Shown here piece by piece: positions 50,728 to 60,049 of a stretch of DNA of 64,000 nt. Origin of the DNA: Pandoraea nosoerga (GTDB taxonomy: Bacteria > Pseudomonadota > Gammaproteobacteria > Burkholderiales > Burkholderiaceae); NCBI RefSeq assembly GCF_902459585.1, contig NZ_CABPSC010000011.1, positions 124,001 through 188,000 of the forward strand, given 5' to 3'. The stretch's first letter is position 1. Each line of letters starts with the position of its first letter. The notes beneath the pieces were generated by a model. That model was not told where the DNA came from, did no database searches, and worked only from the letters and a program-made list of their open reading frames with translations. The position numbers were made by a program, and so were the translations under genes.

Positions 50728-53013
50728 CTACTGACGCACGCAGTCCACGAAGTACTCCGGACGACCGTCCACTTCCTCGACCACCAGTCCGTGAATGTCG
50801 GTATGGAAGCCCGGGAAGCGCTCGTTGAAGTCGCGAGCGAAGCGCAGGTACTCGATGATCGCGGCGTTGAAGCGTTCGCCCGGGATCAGCAGCGGAATGC
50901 CCGGCGGGTACGGCGTGAGCAGCACGCTCGTCACGCGACCTTCGAGCTCGTCGATGGGCACGCGATCGATCTGGCGGTGCGCCAGCTTCGAGAACGCGTC
51001 GGTCGGCTTCATTGCCGGCTGCATGTCCGAGAGGTACATCTCGGTCGTCACGCGCGCCACGTCGTTCGCCTTGTACACGCTATGGATCTGGTCGCACAGG
51101 TCGCGCAGGCCGATGCGCTCGTAGCGCGGGAACTGCGCCACGAACTCGGGCAGCACGCGCCACAGCGGCCGGTTGTGATCGTAGTCGTCCTTGAACTGTT
51201 GCAGCTCGGTCACCATCGAGTTCCAGCGCCCCTTGGTGATGCCGATGGTAAACATGATGAAGAACGAGTACAGGCCTGTCTTCTCGACGATGATGCCGTG
51301 CTCGGCCAGGTACTTGGTGACGATGGCCGCGGGAATGCCGCTCTCGCCGAACTCGCCGTCCACGTCCAGCCCCGGCGTGATGATCGTCGCCTTGATCGGG
51401 TCGAGCATGTTGAAACCGTCGGCCAGATCGCCGAAGCCGTGCCAGCGATCGTTGGCGCGCAGCACCCAGTCCTCGCGCTGGATCGTGCCCTCGTCGCCGA
51501 GATTCTCCGGCCCCCACACCGAGAACCACCACGAATCGCCATACTCCGAGGCCACCTTGCGCATGGCGCGGCGAAAATCGAGCGCCTCGACGATCGACTC
51601 CTCCACGAGCGCGGTGCCCCCCGGCGGCTCCATCATCGCGGCGGCCACGTCGCACGACGCGATGATGGCGTACTGCGGCGAAGTGGACGTATGCATGAGA
51701 TACGCCTCGTTGAAGCGATACGTGTCGAACGTGCGCGCTTCCGAATCCTGCACGACGATCTGCGAGGCCTGGGAGATGCCCGCGAGCAGCTTGTGCGTCG
51801 AGTGCGTGGCATAGATGGTCGCTTCGGACGAACGCGGACGTCCCTCGCCGATGGCGTGCATGTCGCGATAGAACTCGTGGAACGCCGCATGCGGCAGCCA
51901 CGCCTCGTCGAAATGCAGCGTGTCGATGTTGTTGCCGAGCAGTTCCTTGATCATCTCGACGTTGTAGATCACGCCGTCGTAAGTGCTTTGCGTGATCGTC
52001 AGAATACGCGGCTTGGCGTTCGGATCGCGCTCGAGCACTTCGCGCGCGAACGGGTTCGCCTCGATCTTCGCGCGAATGACTTCCGGCTCGAACTGCGACT
52101 TCGGAATCGGGCCGATGATGCCCAGGTGGTTGCGCGTGGGCGTGAGAAACACCGGCACGGCGCCGGTCATCGTGATCGCGTGCAGGATCGACTTGTGGCA
52201 GTTGCGATCGACCACGACGATGTCGCCCGGCGCCACCGTCGCGTGCCACACGATCTTGTTCGAGGTCGACGTGCCGTTGGTCACGAAAAACAGGTGATCG
52301 GCGTTGAAGATGCGCGCCGCATTGCGCTCCGAGGCGCCCACCGGGCCGTTGTGATCGAGCAGCTGGCCGAGTTCTTCCACCGCGTTGCAGACATCCGCGC
52401 GCAGCATGTTCTCGCCGAAGAACTGGTGGAACATCTGGCCCACCGGGCTCTTCAGGAACGCCACGCCGCCCGAGTGGCCGGGGCAGTGCCACGAGTACGA
52501 GCCATCGGCAGCATAATGCGTAAGCGAGCGGAAGAACGGCGGCGGCAGCGAGTCGAGATACGACTTGGCTTCACGGATGATGTGGCGCGCCACGAACTCC
52601 GGCGTGTCCTCGAACATGTGAATGAAGCCATGCAACTCGCGCAGGATGTCGTTCGGGATGTGGCGCGACGTGCGCGTCTCGCCGTAGAGGAAAATCGGAA
52701 TGTCAGGATTGCGGCGACGCACTTCCTGCACGAACGCCCGCAGGTTGATGATCGCCAGCGCCAGTTCGCCCTCGCCTTCGCCGCCCGCCTCGCTCGAGAA
52801 GGTGCCGAACTCGTCGTCGTCGATGGACAGGATGAAACTCGACGCGCGGCTCGCCTGCTGCGCGAACGAGGTCAGGTCGCCATAGCTCGTGAGGCCGTTG
52901 ACTTCCATGCCTTCGGCTTCGATGGCCTCCGCCAGGGAACGAATTCCGGATCCGGAGATATTTTCAGAGCGGAAGTCCTCGTCGATGATGACGATCGGGA
53001 AACGGAATTTCAT
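50728..53013 (-). CDS. Orn/Lys/Arg decarboxylase
   Basis: Large fold-type I PLP decarboxylase of the inducible arginine/lysine/ornithine class, 761 residues. An N-terminal flavodoxin-like wing domain (MKFRFPIVIIDEDF to about 130) precedes the PLP domain with SWHCPGHSGGVAF, FGENMLRADVC, TNGTSTSNKIVWHA, DRNCHKS, LHFDEAWLPHAAFHEFY and the Schiff-base Lys408 in THSTHKLLAG, then the C-terminal domain ending with GRPEYFVD. Which amino acid is used (arginine, lysine or ornithine) is not clear from sequence. Such enzymes give polyamines and counter acid stress. AAGGA lies at good spacing before the ATG at 53013. Downstream of dcd on the same strand, with a hairpin between them. Confidence 0.93.
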   Translation of the reverse strand: MKFRFPIVIIDEDFRSENISGSGIRSLAEAIEAEGMEVNGLTSYGDLTSFAQQASRASSFILSIDDDEFGTFSSEAGGEGEGELALAIINLRAFVQEVRRRNPDIPIFLYGETRTSRHIPNDILRELHGFIHMFEDTPEFVARHIIREAKSYLDSLPPPFFRSLTHYAADGSYSWHCPGHSGGVAFLKSPVGQMFHQFFGENMLRADVCNAVEELGQLLDHNGPVGASERNAARIFNADHLFFVTNGTSTSNKIVWHATVAPGDIVVVDRNCHKSILHAITMTGAVPVFLTPTRNHLGIIGPIPKSQFEPEVIRAKIEANPFAREVLERDPNAKPRILTITQSTYDGVIYNVEMIKELLGNNIDTLHFDEAWLPHAAFHEFYRDMHAIGEGRPRSSEATIYATHSTHKLLAGISQASQIVVQDSEARTFDTYRFNEAYLMHTSTSPQYAIIASCDVAAAMMEPPGGTALVEESIVEALDFRRAMRKVASEYGDSWWFSVWGPENLGDEGTIQREDWVLRANDRWHGFGDLADGFNMLDPIKATIITPGLDVDGEFGESGIPAAIVTKYLAEHGIIVEKTGLYSFFIMFTIGITKGRWNSMVTELQQFKDDYDHNRPLWRVLPEFVAQFPRYERIGLRDLCDQIHSVYKANDVARVTTEMYLSDMQPAMKPTDAFSKLAHRQIDRVPIDELEGRVTSVLLTPYPPGIPLLIPGERFNAAIIEYLRFARDFNERFPGFHTDIHGLVVEEVDGRPEYFVDCVRQ

Positions 53014-53030
53014 TGGCGTTCCTTCGACAA

Positions 53031-53064
53031 AAGAACGAGCCACGGTCCGACATGGCCGTGGCTC
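53031..53064 (-). terminator. hairpin between dcd and the decarboxylase
   Basis: GAGCCACGG (53037-53045) pairs with CCGTGGCTC (53056-53064); on the minus strand TTCTTTTG follows. It could end dcd transcripts or act as an attenuator, since it lies directly ahead of the decarboxylase ribosome binding site. Confidence 0.55.
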
Positions 53065-53127
53065 TTGGGCATTGCAATGGAGAGGATGCTCACCGGCGGC
53101 GAGTCAAGCCCGATCGAGCGTAACGGG

Positions 53128-53697
53128 CTAGGTTTTCGGCAGCGTGACACCGCGCTGTCCCTGATACTTGCCGCCGCGATCCTTGTACGAAGTCTCGCAG
53201 ACTTCGTCGGATTCGAAGAACAGCACCTGCGCCACGCCTTCGTTGGCGTAGATCTTCGCCGGCAGCGGCGTCGTGTTGGAGAACTCCAGCGTCACGTAGC
53301 CCTCCCATTCGGGTTCGAACGGCGTCACGTTCACGATGATGCCGCAGCGCGCATACGTCGATTTGCCCAGGCACACCGTGAGCACGTTGCGGGGAATGCG
53401 GAAATACTCCACGGTGCGCGCCAGCGCGAACGAGTTCGGCGGAATGATGCACACGTCGCCCGAGAAATCGACGAACGACTTCTCGTCGAAGTTCTTCGGA
53501 TCGACGATCGTCGAATTGATGTTCGTGAAGATCTTGAATTCAGCCGCACAACGGATATCGTAGCCGTAACTCGACGTGCCGTAGCTGACGATCTTCTGCC
53601 CGTCCTGGGAATACCGGATCTGCGACGGCTCGAAGGGCTCGATCATGCCGTGCTCTTCGGCCATACGCCGGATCCATTTGTCGGACTTGATGCTCAT
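53128..53697 (-). CDS. dcd: dCTP deaminase
   Basis: Deaminates dCTP to dUTP on the route to dTTP. The protein has 189 residues, standard length. Seen: [33 protein letters not shown], the catalytic and phosphate-binding stretch [30 protein letters not shown] with the catalytic Glu, and [13 protein letters not shown]. It belongs to the trimeric dUTPase-like fold and is the monofunctional enterobacterial type by length. It lies 145 bases downstream of apbC on the same strand. Confidence 0.97.
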   Translation of the reverse strand: MSIKSDKWIRRMAEEHGMIEPFEPSQIRYSQDGQKIVSYGTSSYGYDIRCAAEFKIFTNINSTIVDPKNFDEKSFVDFSGDVCIIPPNSFALARTVEYFRIPRNVLTVCLGKSTYARCGIIVNVTPFEPEWEGYVTLEFSNTTPLPAKIYANEGVAQVLFFESDEVCETSYKDRGGKYQGQRGVTLPKT

Positions 53698-53842
53698 GTG
53701 TGGGCCTGAATGGGCGTGGTACGTGAAAAAGTGGGCGTATTTTACGCGATTGTTGCGCTGCGGTGAGGTTTTCGGTCCTCCCGTGCCCCGCGGGGCTTCC
53801 CGTGCCGCTCCTCGCGCGCTCCAGGCCCGGACGGCCCGCCCG

Positions 53843-54925
53843 TTACGTGTTCTGGACGACGATCGACGGGAACTTGCTCGTCATGTCCTTCTGCCTGGCC
53901 GCGATCTTCACCGCGACCTTGCGCGCGATGGCCTTGTAACGCGCCGCCACCGGGCCGTCGGGGTCGCCGACCACGCTCGGCATGCCGGCGTCGGCGTGCA
54001 CGCGAATGCTCATCTCGAGCGGCAGCTTGCCGAGCAGATCCACGTCGAAGTCATGGCTCATGCGCTCGCCGCCGCCCACACCGAAGATCGGCTCCTCGTG
54101 ACCGCAGTTCGAGCAGATATGCACGCTCATGTTCTCGATGAGGCCCAGGATCGGCACGCCGACCTTCTCGAACATCTTGAGCCCCTTGCGCGCGTCGAGC
54201 AGCGCCAGGTCCTGCGGCGTGGTCACGATGACCGCGCCCGTGACCGGCACCTTCTGCGCGAGCGTGAGCTGAATGTCTCCCGTGCCCGGCGGCATGTCGA
54301 CGATGAGGTAGTCGAGGTCCTTCCAGTTCGTCTGGTTGAGGAGCTGTTCGAGCGCCTGCGTGACCATCGGGCCGCGCCACACCATCGGGTTGTCCGGCTC
54401 GATCAGAAAACCGATGGAGCTTGCCTGCAGGCCGTGCCCGATCATCGGCTCGAGCGTCTTGCCGTCCTTCGATTCCGGTTTGCCGTGAATGCCCAGCAGC
54501 GTGGGCAGCGACGGGCCGTAGATGTCGGCATCGAGAATGCCGACGTTGGCGCCTTCGGCCGCGAGCGCGAGCGCCAGGTTCACGGCCGTGGTGCTCTTGC
54601 CCACGCCGCCCTTGCCGGAGGCCACCGCGACAACGTTCTTTACGTTGGGTAGCAGCTTCACGCCGCGCTGCACCGCGTGCGAGACGATCTTCTGGCTGAT
54701 TTCGACGGCCACGCGCTCGACGCCGGGCAGCTTGCCGACGGCCTCGGTAACGCGCGCGCGCATGGCGTCGAACTGGCTCTTCGCGGGATAGCCGTATTCG
54801 ATCTGGATGCCGACGTGGCCGTGCTCCGCCGCGACTTGCTTCACATACTTTCCGGCGATCAGATCGAGCCCCGTATCGGGGTCGACGATGCCACGCAGCA
54901 CTTCATTGATCTGGGCAACTTCCAT
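53843..54925 (-). CDS. apbC: Mrp/ApbC-type Fe-S cluster carrier ATPase
   Basis: P-loop ATPase that binds and transfers iron-sulfur clusters (Mrp/NBP35 family), 360 residues. The N-terminal MIP18/DUF59 domain (about 1-85, [20 protein letters not shown]) precedes the deviant Walker [10 protein letters not shown] at 104-112, [10 protein letters not shown], the segment [18 protein letters not shown] and the cluster-binding Cys pair in CSNCGHEE. The ATG at 54925 gives the usual N-terminus. First of the minus-strand series apbC-dcd-decarboxylase; it is divergent from the OmpA-like lipoprotein gene. Confidence 0.95.
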   Translation of the reverse strand: MEVAQINEVLRGIVDPDTGLDLIAGKYVKQVAAEHGHVGIQIEYGYPAKSQFDAMRARVTEAVGKLPGVERVAVEISQKIVSHAVQRGVKLLPNVKNVVAVASGKGGVGKSTTAVNLALALAAEGANVGILDADIYGPSLPTLLGIHGKPESKDGKTLEPMIGHGLQASSIGFLIEPDNPMVWRGPMVTQALEQLLNQTNWKDLDYLIVDMPPGTGDIQLTLAQKVPVTGAVIVTTPQDLALLDARKGLKMFEKVGVPILGLIENMSVHICSNCGHEEPIFGVGGGERMSHDFDVDLLGKLPLEMSIRVHADAGMPSVVGDPDGPVAARYKAIARKVAVKIAARQKDMTSKFPSIVVQNT

Positions 54926-55200
54926 GTGTCTCTCTCGCTCTGTCGAGGCGCGCCGGAGAACGCCCGGCACGGCGCTAACAACTTGTAACATCCGTGGCGC
55001 GCGCTCTCGATTAGCATGCGAGGCGCGCGTGTCATGGGGACCAGCCGTCGCGGCAAACTGCGCTTGCCTGCGGTTGACACTCGGCGCTATTGTAAGAGAC
55101 GGCGCGCCTGCCGGTTTAAAACCCCTGCGGGCTGCGCGTGCTTCGACGAAGTGCTCGCGCGTGTCTCATCACTGCTTAGCTAATCGATAAGGAGCCTCAA

Positions 55201-55860
55201 ATGAACAAGAACACTCTGCACGCTTCCGCACTGGTTCTGGCCGCCGCCGCATTGCTGGCCGGCTGCCAGACGCAGCAGGGCACCAACACGGCTGTGGGCA
55301 CCGGTGTCGGCGCCGCGGTCGGGGCAGGTCTTGGCAACCTCATCGGTGGCAACACCACCGGCACGCTGATCGGCGCCGCCGTGGGCGCCGCTGCAGGCGG
55401 TGCGGCCGGGTACAACTGGCAATCCATCAAGAATACGCTGGGCGGGCACACCGCCGGCACCGGCACCACGATCTCCGAACAGCCGGACGGCTCGCTCAAG
55501 GTCGCCGTGCCGAGCGACGTCACGTTCGACACGGGCCGCGCCGACATCAAGCCGAACTTCCGTGCCGTGCTCGACGACGTTGCCACGTCGCTCAATCAGA
55601 ACCCCGGCATCACGGCCAGCATCGTGGGCCACACCGACAGCACGGGCGGCGATCGCATCAATGTGCCCCTGTCGCAACAGCGCGCAGCCAACGTCGCGCA
55701 GTATCTGACGAGCCGCGGCGTGGCCGCCAACCGCCTGAGCGCGACCGGCGTGGCGTCGAGCCAACCGATCGCATCGGACGCCACGGCCGAGGGCCGCGCC
55801 CAGAATCGCCGCGTGGAAATCCTGCTGCACGCGCCGAATCAGCAAGCACCGCGCGGCTGA
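55201..55860 (+). CDS. OmpA-family lipoprotein with glycine zipper
   Basis: 219-residue outer-membrane lipoprotein of the YiaD/PAL-like type. Signal peptide with lipobox LLAGC (Cys22). Residues about 30-75 form a glycine-zipper region (GVGAAVGAGLGNLIGG and GAAVGAAAGGAAGY) that may insert into the membrane. The C-terminal OmpA domain (FDTGRADIKPNF, VGHTDSTGGDRINVPLSQQR, GRAQNRRVEI) binds peptidoglycan; the conserved Asp and Arg of that site are visible. AAGGAG sits ahead of the ATG. It probably tethers the envelope. It is followed at 50 bases by a strong terminator and is therefore monocistronic. Confidence 0.95.
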   Translation: MNKNTLHASALVLAAAALLAGCQTQQGTNTAVGTGVGAAVGAGLGNLIGGNTTGTLIGAAVGAAAGGAAGYNWQSIKNTLGGHTAGTGTTISEQPDGSLKVAVPSDVTFDTGRADIKPNFRAVLDDVATSLNQNPGITASIVGHTDSTGGDRINVPLSQQRAANVAQYLTSRGVAANRLSATGVASSQPIASDATAEGRAQNRRVEILLHAPNQQAPRG

Positions 55861-55910
55861 CGATCTTTCGGCGCGTTTGCGCCAACAATCGCTCTGCGCT
55901 CGTCTCACGC

Positions 55911-55941
55911 ACATGCCCGGCTCGCCGGGCATGTTGCTTTT
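55911..55941 (+). terminator. terminator of the OmpA-like lipoprotein gene
   Basis: ACATGCCCGG and CCGGGCATGT form a perfect ten-base-pair stem with a CTCG loop, followed by TGCTTTT, 50 bases after the stop codon. Confidence 0.92.
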
Positions 55942-55944
55942 CGG

Positions 55945-56131
55945 CGCGCGTAATAGGCGAGTCTCGCATGCTGCAATGCACCATCGAAAGTCAGCGCTTG
56001 TGTTGAACTAAACCCGTGCGGCGGGGCTCAGACTCTGCGGAAGTGCCTACCGTGGGCGCTTCCATCTCCTCTTTGTTATTGACGTTACGTGTGCCTAGTT
56101 CTGCCGGAACCTTTCGTTCCGGCTTTTTTTT
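55945..56131 (+). ncRNA. candidate small RNA between lipoprotein and metG genes
   Basis: A second strong terminator (56103-56131) follows the first by about 160 bases with no protein gene between, so a separate short transcript likely ends there. Inside, GGAAGTGCC (56039-56047) and GGCGCTTCC (56055-56063) form a nine-base-pair hairpin with a seven-base loop. The 5' end and promoter are not defined; TTGTGTTGAA near 55999-56008 could be part of one. I cannot match it to 6S, SRP or a known riboswitch. It could instead be the leader of metG, read through only when the terminator is avoided. Confidence 0.4.
56103..56131 (+). terminator. strong intrinsic terminator upstream of metG
   Basis: GCCGGAAC (56103-56110) pairs with GTTCCGGC (56116-56123), loop CTTTC, followed by eight T's. 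It ends 183 bases ahead of the metG start with no known gene just upstream. Confidence 0.93.
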
Positions 56132-56314
56132 GGCCGCGCGATCCGCCGGGTGCGCCGCCCCAACGATGTCCCGGCGCGCGCCGGGATGCCCGGCACATCC
56201 GCACGGCAGCCCCACGGCACTCGGCGACGCCCGACGACACCATTTGGGCGGCAACTTCGCCCGCCTGCTAGAATCGACCCTTCCCGGTTTTTCTCAACAG
56301 CAGACTCCATCCCC

Positions 56315-58441
56315 ATGTCCCGCCGCATTCTCGTCACCTCCGCCCTGCCGTACGCCAATGGCCAGATTCACATCGGTCACCTGGTCGAGTACATCCAGAC
56401 CGACATCTGGGTGCGGCACATGCGAATGCAAGGGCACGAGGTGTACTACGTGGGCGCGGACGACACGCACGGCACGCCGGTCATGTTGCGCGCCGAGAAG
56501 GAAGGGCTCACGCCCCGGCAACTGATCGAGCGCGTCTGGAAGGAGCACAAGCGCGACTTCGACAGCTTCGGCATCTCGTTCGACAACTACTATTCGACCG
56601 ACTCCGAAGAGAACCGCGAGTTGTCCGAGAGCGTGTACCTCGCACTCAAGGAGCAGGGCCTCATCGAGGCGCGCGACATCGAACAGGCCTACGACCCGGT
56701 CAAGGAAATGTTCCTGCCGGACCGCTTCATCAAGGGCGAGTGTCCGAAGTGCGGCGCGAAGGACCAGTACGGCGACTCGTGCGAAGTCTGCGGCTCGACC
56801 TACGCGCCGACCGACCTGATCAATCCGTATTCGGTCGTCTCGGGCGCCACGCCGGTGCGCAAGACGTCCACGCATTACTTCTTCAAGCTCTCGGACAAGC
56901 GCTGCGAGCAGTTCCTGCGCAAGTGGGTGGCCGGCCTCGCACAGCCCGAGGCGGCCAACAAGATGAAGGAGTGGCTCGGCGAAGACGGCGAATCCACGCT
57001 GGCCGACTGGGACATCTCGCGCGACGCGCCCTACTTCGGTTTCGAGATTCCGGGCGCGCCGGGCAAGTACTTCTACGTCTGGCTGGACGCCCCGGTCGGC
57101 TACTACGCGAGCTTCAAAAACCTGTGCGCGAAGCGCGGGCTGAACTTCGAGGAATGGGTCAGGCCCGGCTCGACCACCGAGCAATACCATTTCATCGGCA
57201 AGGACATCCTGTACTTCCACACGCTGTTCTGGCCCGCGATGCTCGAATTCTCGGGTCATCGCACGCCGACCAACGTGTACGCCCACGGCTTCCTGACGGT
57301 GGACGGACAGAAGATGTCGAAGTCGCGCGGCACGTTCATTACGGCGCAAAGCTTCATCGACACCGGTCTGAACCCGGAGTGGCTGCGTTACTACATCGGC
57401 GCGAAGCTCGGCAACACGATGGAAGACATCGACCTGAACCTCGATGACTTCATCGCGCGCGTGAACAGCGATCTGGTGGGCAAGTACGTCAACATCGCGA
57501 GCCGCGCGGCCGGGTTCCTGATCAAGCGCTTCGACGGCCGCGTGTCGGCGCACGCCATGCAGCACGCGCTGCTCGCACAGGTGCGCGGTGCAGCGGCACA
57601 GATCGCCGCTCACTACGAGGCGCGTGAGTTCGGCAAGGCGCTGCGGCTGGTGATGGAGCAGGCCGACGCGGTCAACGGCTACGTCGACACGGTCAAGCCC
57701 TGGGATCTGGCGAAGGACCCGGCGCAGGCCGCCGCGCTGCACGAGGCATGCTCGGTGTGCCTGGAAGCGTTCCGCCTGCTCACGCTGTATCTCAAGCCGG
57801 TGCTGCCGGTCACCGCGGAGGCCGTGGAGCGCTTCCTGAACATCGCCCCGCAAACGTGGCAGGACGTGGAGCGCCCGCTCACCGCCGACACCGCGATCAC
57901 GGCATACAAGCATCTGATGACGCGCGTCGAAGGCAAGCAGATCGAAGCGCTGCTCGCCGCCAACCGCGACTCGCTGCAGGCGGGCGCGCCGGCAGCCGAT
58001 GCGGCGGCCGCCAAGGGCAAGGCCGCGAAGGCGGGCGCCGGTGCAAAGGAGGCCCCGAAGGCCGACAAAGCGGTCGGCGGCGACAGTGGCGACAGCGGTG
58101 TCATTACCATCGACCACTTCGCGAAGATCGATCTGCGCATTGCGCGCATTGTCGATTGCAAGGCGGTGGAAGGCTCGGACAAGCTCTTGCAGCTCACGCT
58201 CGACGTGGGCGAGACGAAGACCCGCAACGTCTTCTCCGGCATCAAGTCGGCCTATCCGCAGCCCGAGGCGCTCGTCGGCAAGCTCACGGTGATGGTGGCC
58301 AACCTCGCGCCGCGCAAGATGAAGTTCGGCCTGTCCGAAGGCATGGTGCTCGCCGCGTCGGCCGCCGACGAGAAGGCGGAGCCCGGCATCTACATCCTCG
58401 AGCCGCACAACGGCGCGAAGCCGGGCATGCGCGTGAAGTAA
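56315..58441 (+). CDS. metG: methionine--tRNA ligase
   Basis: Class I synthetase that charges methionine on initiator and elongator tRNA-Met; 708 residues. Seen: the HIGH motif at 19-22 ([11 protein letters not shown]), a zinc knuckle with [18 protein letters not shown] (two CXXC pairs), FVWLDAP-like [11 protein letters not shown] and KMSKS at 333-337. After an Ala/Lys-rich linker (about 565-590) the C-terminal tRNA-binding EMAP/Trbp111 domain begins ([15 protein letters not shown]) and supports dimerisation, as in E. coli. The ATG at 56315 gives the canonical [16 protein letters not shown] start; the frame is open further up by chance. Confidence 0.97.
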   Translation: MSRRILVTSALPYANGQIHIGHLVEYIQTDIWVRHMRMQGHEVYYVGADDTHGTPVMLRAEKEGLTPRQLIERVWKEHKRDFDSFGISFDNYYSTDSEENRELSESVYLALKEQGLIEARDIEQAYDPVKEMFLPDRFIKGECPKCGAKDQYGDSCEVCGSTYAPTDLINPYSVVSGATPVRKTSTHYFFKLSDKRCEQFLRKWVAGLAQPEAANKMKEWLGEDGESTLADWDISRDAPYFGFEIPGAPGKYFYVWLDAPVGYYASFKNLCAKRGLNFEEWVRPGSTTEQYHFIGKDILYFHTLFWPAMLEFSGHRTPTNVYAHGFLTVDGQKMSKSRGTFITAQSFIDTGLNPEWLRYYIGAKLGNTMEDIDLNLDDFIARVNSDLVGKYVNIASRAAGFLIKRFDGRVSAHAMQHALLAQVRGAAAQIAAHYEAREFGKALRLVMEQADAVNGYVDTVKPWDLAKDPAQAAALHEACSVCLEAFRLLTLYLKPVLPVTAEAVERFLNIAPQTWQDVERPLTADTAITAYKHLMTRVEGKQIEALLAANRDSLQAGAPAADAAAAKGKAAKAGAGAKEAPKADKAVGGDSGDSGVITIDHFAKIDLRIARIVDCKAVEGSDKLLQLTLDVGETKTRNVFSGIKSAYPQPEALVGKLTVMVANLAPRKMKFGLSEGMVLAASAADEKAEPGIYILEPHNGAKPGMRVK

Positions 58442-58538
58442 GGGGCGCGCCCGTTGGCCGGCCACGTCTTGCGGCCGGCCTCGCCGGTGGTCTGGTGGGC
58501 GCGACCGCCAACGTCCATGACGCGGGCGGCGACAGCGC

Positions 58539-59000
58539 CTAGCGCAGATGGTCCACCGGCAGCGCGGTGGTGAACTTGACCGTCTCCATCGAGAAGCTCG
58601 CGCTGATGTCCTGGAGATCGGCCACGCGGATGAGCTTCTTGTAGAAGCGGTCATACGCCGCAATGTCGGGCAGATAGACCTTGAGCAGATAGTCGATTTC
58701 GCCGGCCATGCGGTGAATCTCGACGATCTCGGGCAGCTCGCGCGCACCTTCCACGAAGCGCAGCATCCAGTCCTCGCTGTGCGTTGCGGCCTTGATGAAG
58801 ACGAACGCGGTCACGCGCAGATCGAGTTGCTGGGGGTCGCACAGCGTCACCTGCCCCGTGATCACGCCGCTCTCGCGCAGACGCTGCACACGCCGCCAGC
58901 ACGGCGTAGGCGACAGATGCACGGCCTCGGCCAATTCCCCGAGCGAGCGCGAGGCGTCTTCTTGCAGATTTTCCAGAATCGCGAGATCGGTTTTGTCCAC
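58539..59000 (-). CDS. Lrp/AsnC-family transcriptional regulator
   Basis: 153-residue feast/famine regulator. The N-terminal helix-turn-helix (DLAILENLQEDASRSLGELA then LSPTPCWRRVQRLRESGVI) precedes a RAM/AsnC ligand domain (VFIKAATHSEDWMLRFVEGA, VEIHRMAGEIDYLLKVYLPD). Members respond to amino acids and often act on a divergent neighbour. I take the GTG at 59000, eight bases from GGAG; a GTG three codons up (59009) overlaps that site. The divergent small gene starts 116 bases away across an AT-rich region and is the obvious target candidate. Convergent with metG. Confidence 0.92.
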   Translation of the reverse strand: MDKTDLAILENLQEDASRSLGELAEAVHLSPTPCWRRVQRLRESGVITGQVTLCDPQQLDLRVTAFVFIKAATHSEDWMLRFVEGARELPEIVEIHRMAGEIDYLLKVYLPDIAAYDRFYKKLIRVADLQDISASFSMETVKFTTALPVDHLR

Positions 59001-59116
59001 GACAGCCACTCCGAGGAAAAATTTTCCAAATCGTACCCGATTCGCCGGTGCTTTTGAAAGCCTTTACCTTATCGAGGCAGGTAGACTTCAAAAACATTCC
59101 GAAAATAGAGGTCGAC

Positions 59117-59377
59117 ATGAAAATTTTCACTCAACATCCAGCCTCTGTCGGCGAAAACTACCTCCAACACATGGGTTCGGCGTTCTCCTTCGCGCTGCCG
59201 CTGTTGGGGGCATGCCTGGCCTGCCTCGTACACGCGCTGCTACCGTTCGCGTTCGAGAAAACCGGCAGTCGCATCATCGCGCGTCTGCACGAGCGCATGG
59301 TGACGAATCGCCACCGTCATGCGTCGGCCAGCGCCGCCGCTCGTGCGGGTGCGGCCGACGGCGCCAGCTCACGGTAA
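59117..59377 (+). CDS. small DUF6356-like protein
   Basis: 86-residue protein beginning KIFTQHPASVGENYLQHMG, a pattern I associate with the DUF6356 family, which has no known function. One strong hydrophobic segment (about residues 22-45, FSFALPLLGACLACLVHALL) is probably a membrane helix; a short basic/Ala-rich tail follows. AGAGGT lies ahead of the ATG at 59117. It is divergent from the Lrp-type regulator, which suggests control by it. Its stop is six bases from the stop of the convergent lipoprotein gene. Confidence 0.75.
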   Translation: MKIFTQHPASVGENYLQHMGSAFSFALPLLGACLACLVHALLPFAFEKTGSRIIARLHERMVTNRHRHASASAAARAGAADGASSR

Positions 59378-59383
59378 TGCGGC

Positions 59384-59989
59384 TCAGGGGCGCTCCGAGG
59401 CCGGGTCGGGCGAGCGCGAAGTCACGCTCACGCGGCCGTCAGGCCCGAAGTGCGCGTTGAACAGGCCCGGCGTGTTCACGCCGTCCTCGAGCCAGCGCCA
59501 GCTCCACACCGTCTCCTTCTTCAGGCGGTAGTCCGCCACGCTCGTCGGCTTGCCGAGCAGGCGCCGGACTTCGTCCTGCGTCATGCCCGGGCGCACCTGC
59601 TCGAAGTTCTCCGCCACGAGCGCCTGCGTCACGCTGCGCAGCCTGCCATCGGGCGCAATGTCGACCATGTACGTTCGCAAGCCGCCCGGCGCGCGCGGAT
59701 ACTCCAGACGACGCGAGCCGTCGTCGTTCTCCCAGACGATTTCGGGCTTGCCCATTTGCCCGCGCACCTGCGCTTCGGTGCTCACGCCGGGCTTCAAGTC
59801 GCGCAACAGCATATCGTCCGGCTTGACGGCATTGAACGTGTCGCGCGCCTTCTCGCGCACCTTGTCGATCTGCTGCTGGTCACAGCCGAACAGGCCCAAC
59901 AGACTCGCAAACAATCCCATGGCGACTCCCCAACGAAGGCCACGGCGCGCACAGGGCGCCGCATGAACGAAACGAAGTGACGCTCTCAT
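59384..59989 (-). CDS. BamE/SmpA-OmlA-domain lipoprotein
   Basis: 201-residue lipoprotein. The signal peptide has an unusually long basic start and a lipobox ending LLGLFGC (Cys36). The mature part carries two BamE-like units: LKPGVSTEAQVRGQMGKPE and VRPGMTQDEVRRLLGKPTSV, each the GM/V-T-X-X-QV-X-X-LLGKP pattern, followed by WSWRWLEDG and a strand-rich end. BamE itself helps the BAM complex insert outer-membrane proteins; this duplicated form is a paralogue. AGGGAG precedes the ATG at 59989. It lies 60 bases downstream of tamB on the same strand, fitting a role with the TAM envelope machinery. Confidence 0.88.
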   Translation of the reverse strand: MRASLRFVHAAPCARRGLRWGVAMGLFASLLGLFGCDQQQIDKVREKARDTFNAVKPDDMLLRDLKPGVSTEAQVRGQMGKPEIVWENDDGSRRLEYPRAPGGLRTYMVDIAPDGRLRSVTQALVAENFEQVRPGMTQDEVRRLLGKPTSVADYRLKKETVWSWRWLEDGVNTPGLFNAHFGPDGRVSVTSRSPDPASERP

Positions 59990-60049
59990 CGATACTCCCT
60001 CCTTGCTCTCGGGCGCGCGCCTCGCGACGCGCGTCTTGCCGCTGCCGCG

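Larger units (their letters stand above)
55861..56314 (+). other. 454-base gap with two terminators and possible small RNA
   Basis: Holds the lipoprotein terminator (55911-55941), a structured segment that may be a small RNA (about 55945-56131), its U-tailed terminator (56103-56131), then about 180 bases of GC-rich metG upstream sequence. No protein gene is recognised. Confidence 0.55.

Noticed and set aside
55945-56131. 6S RNA or SRP RNA as identity of the candidate small RNA
   Set aside because: The conserved central bubble of 6S and the GGAAGGAAGCA-type loop of SRP RNA are absent.
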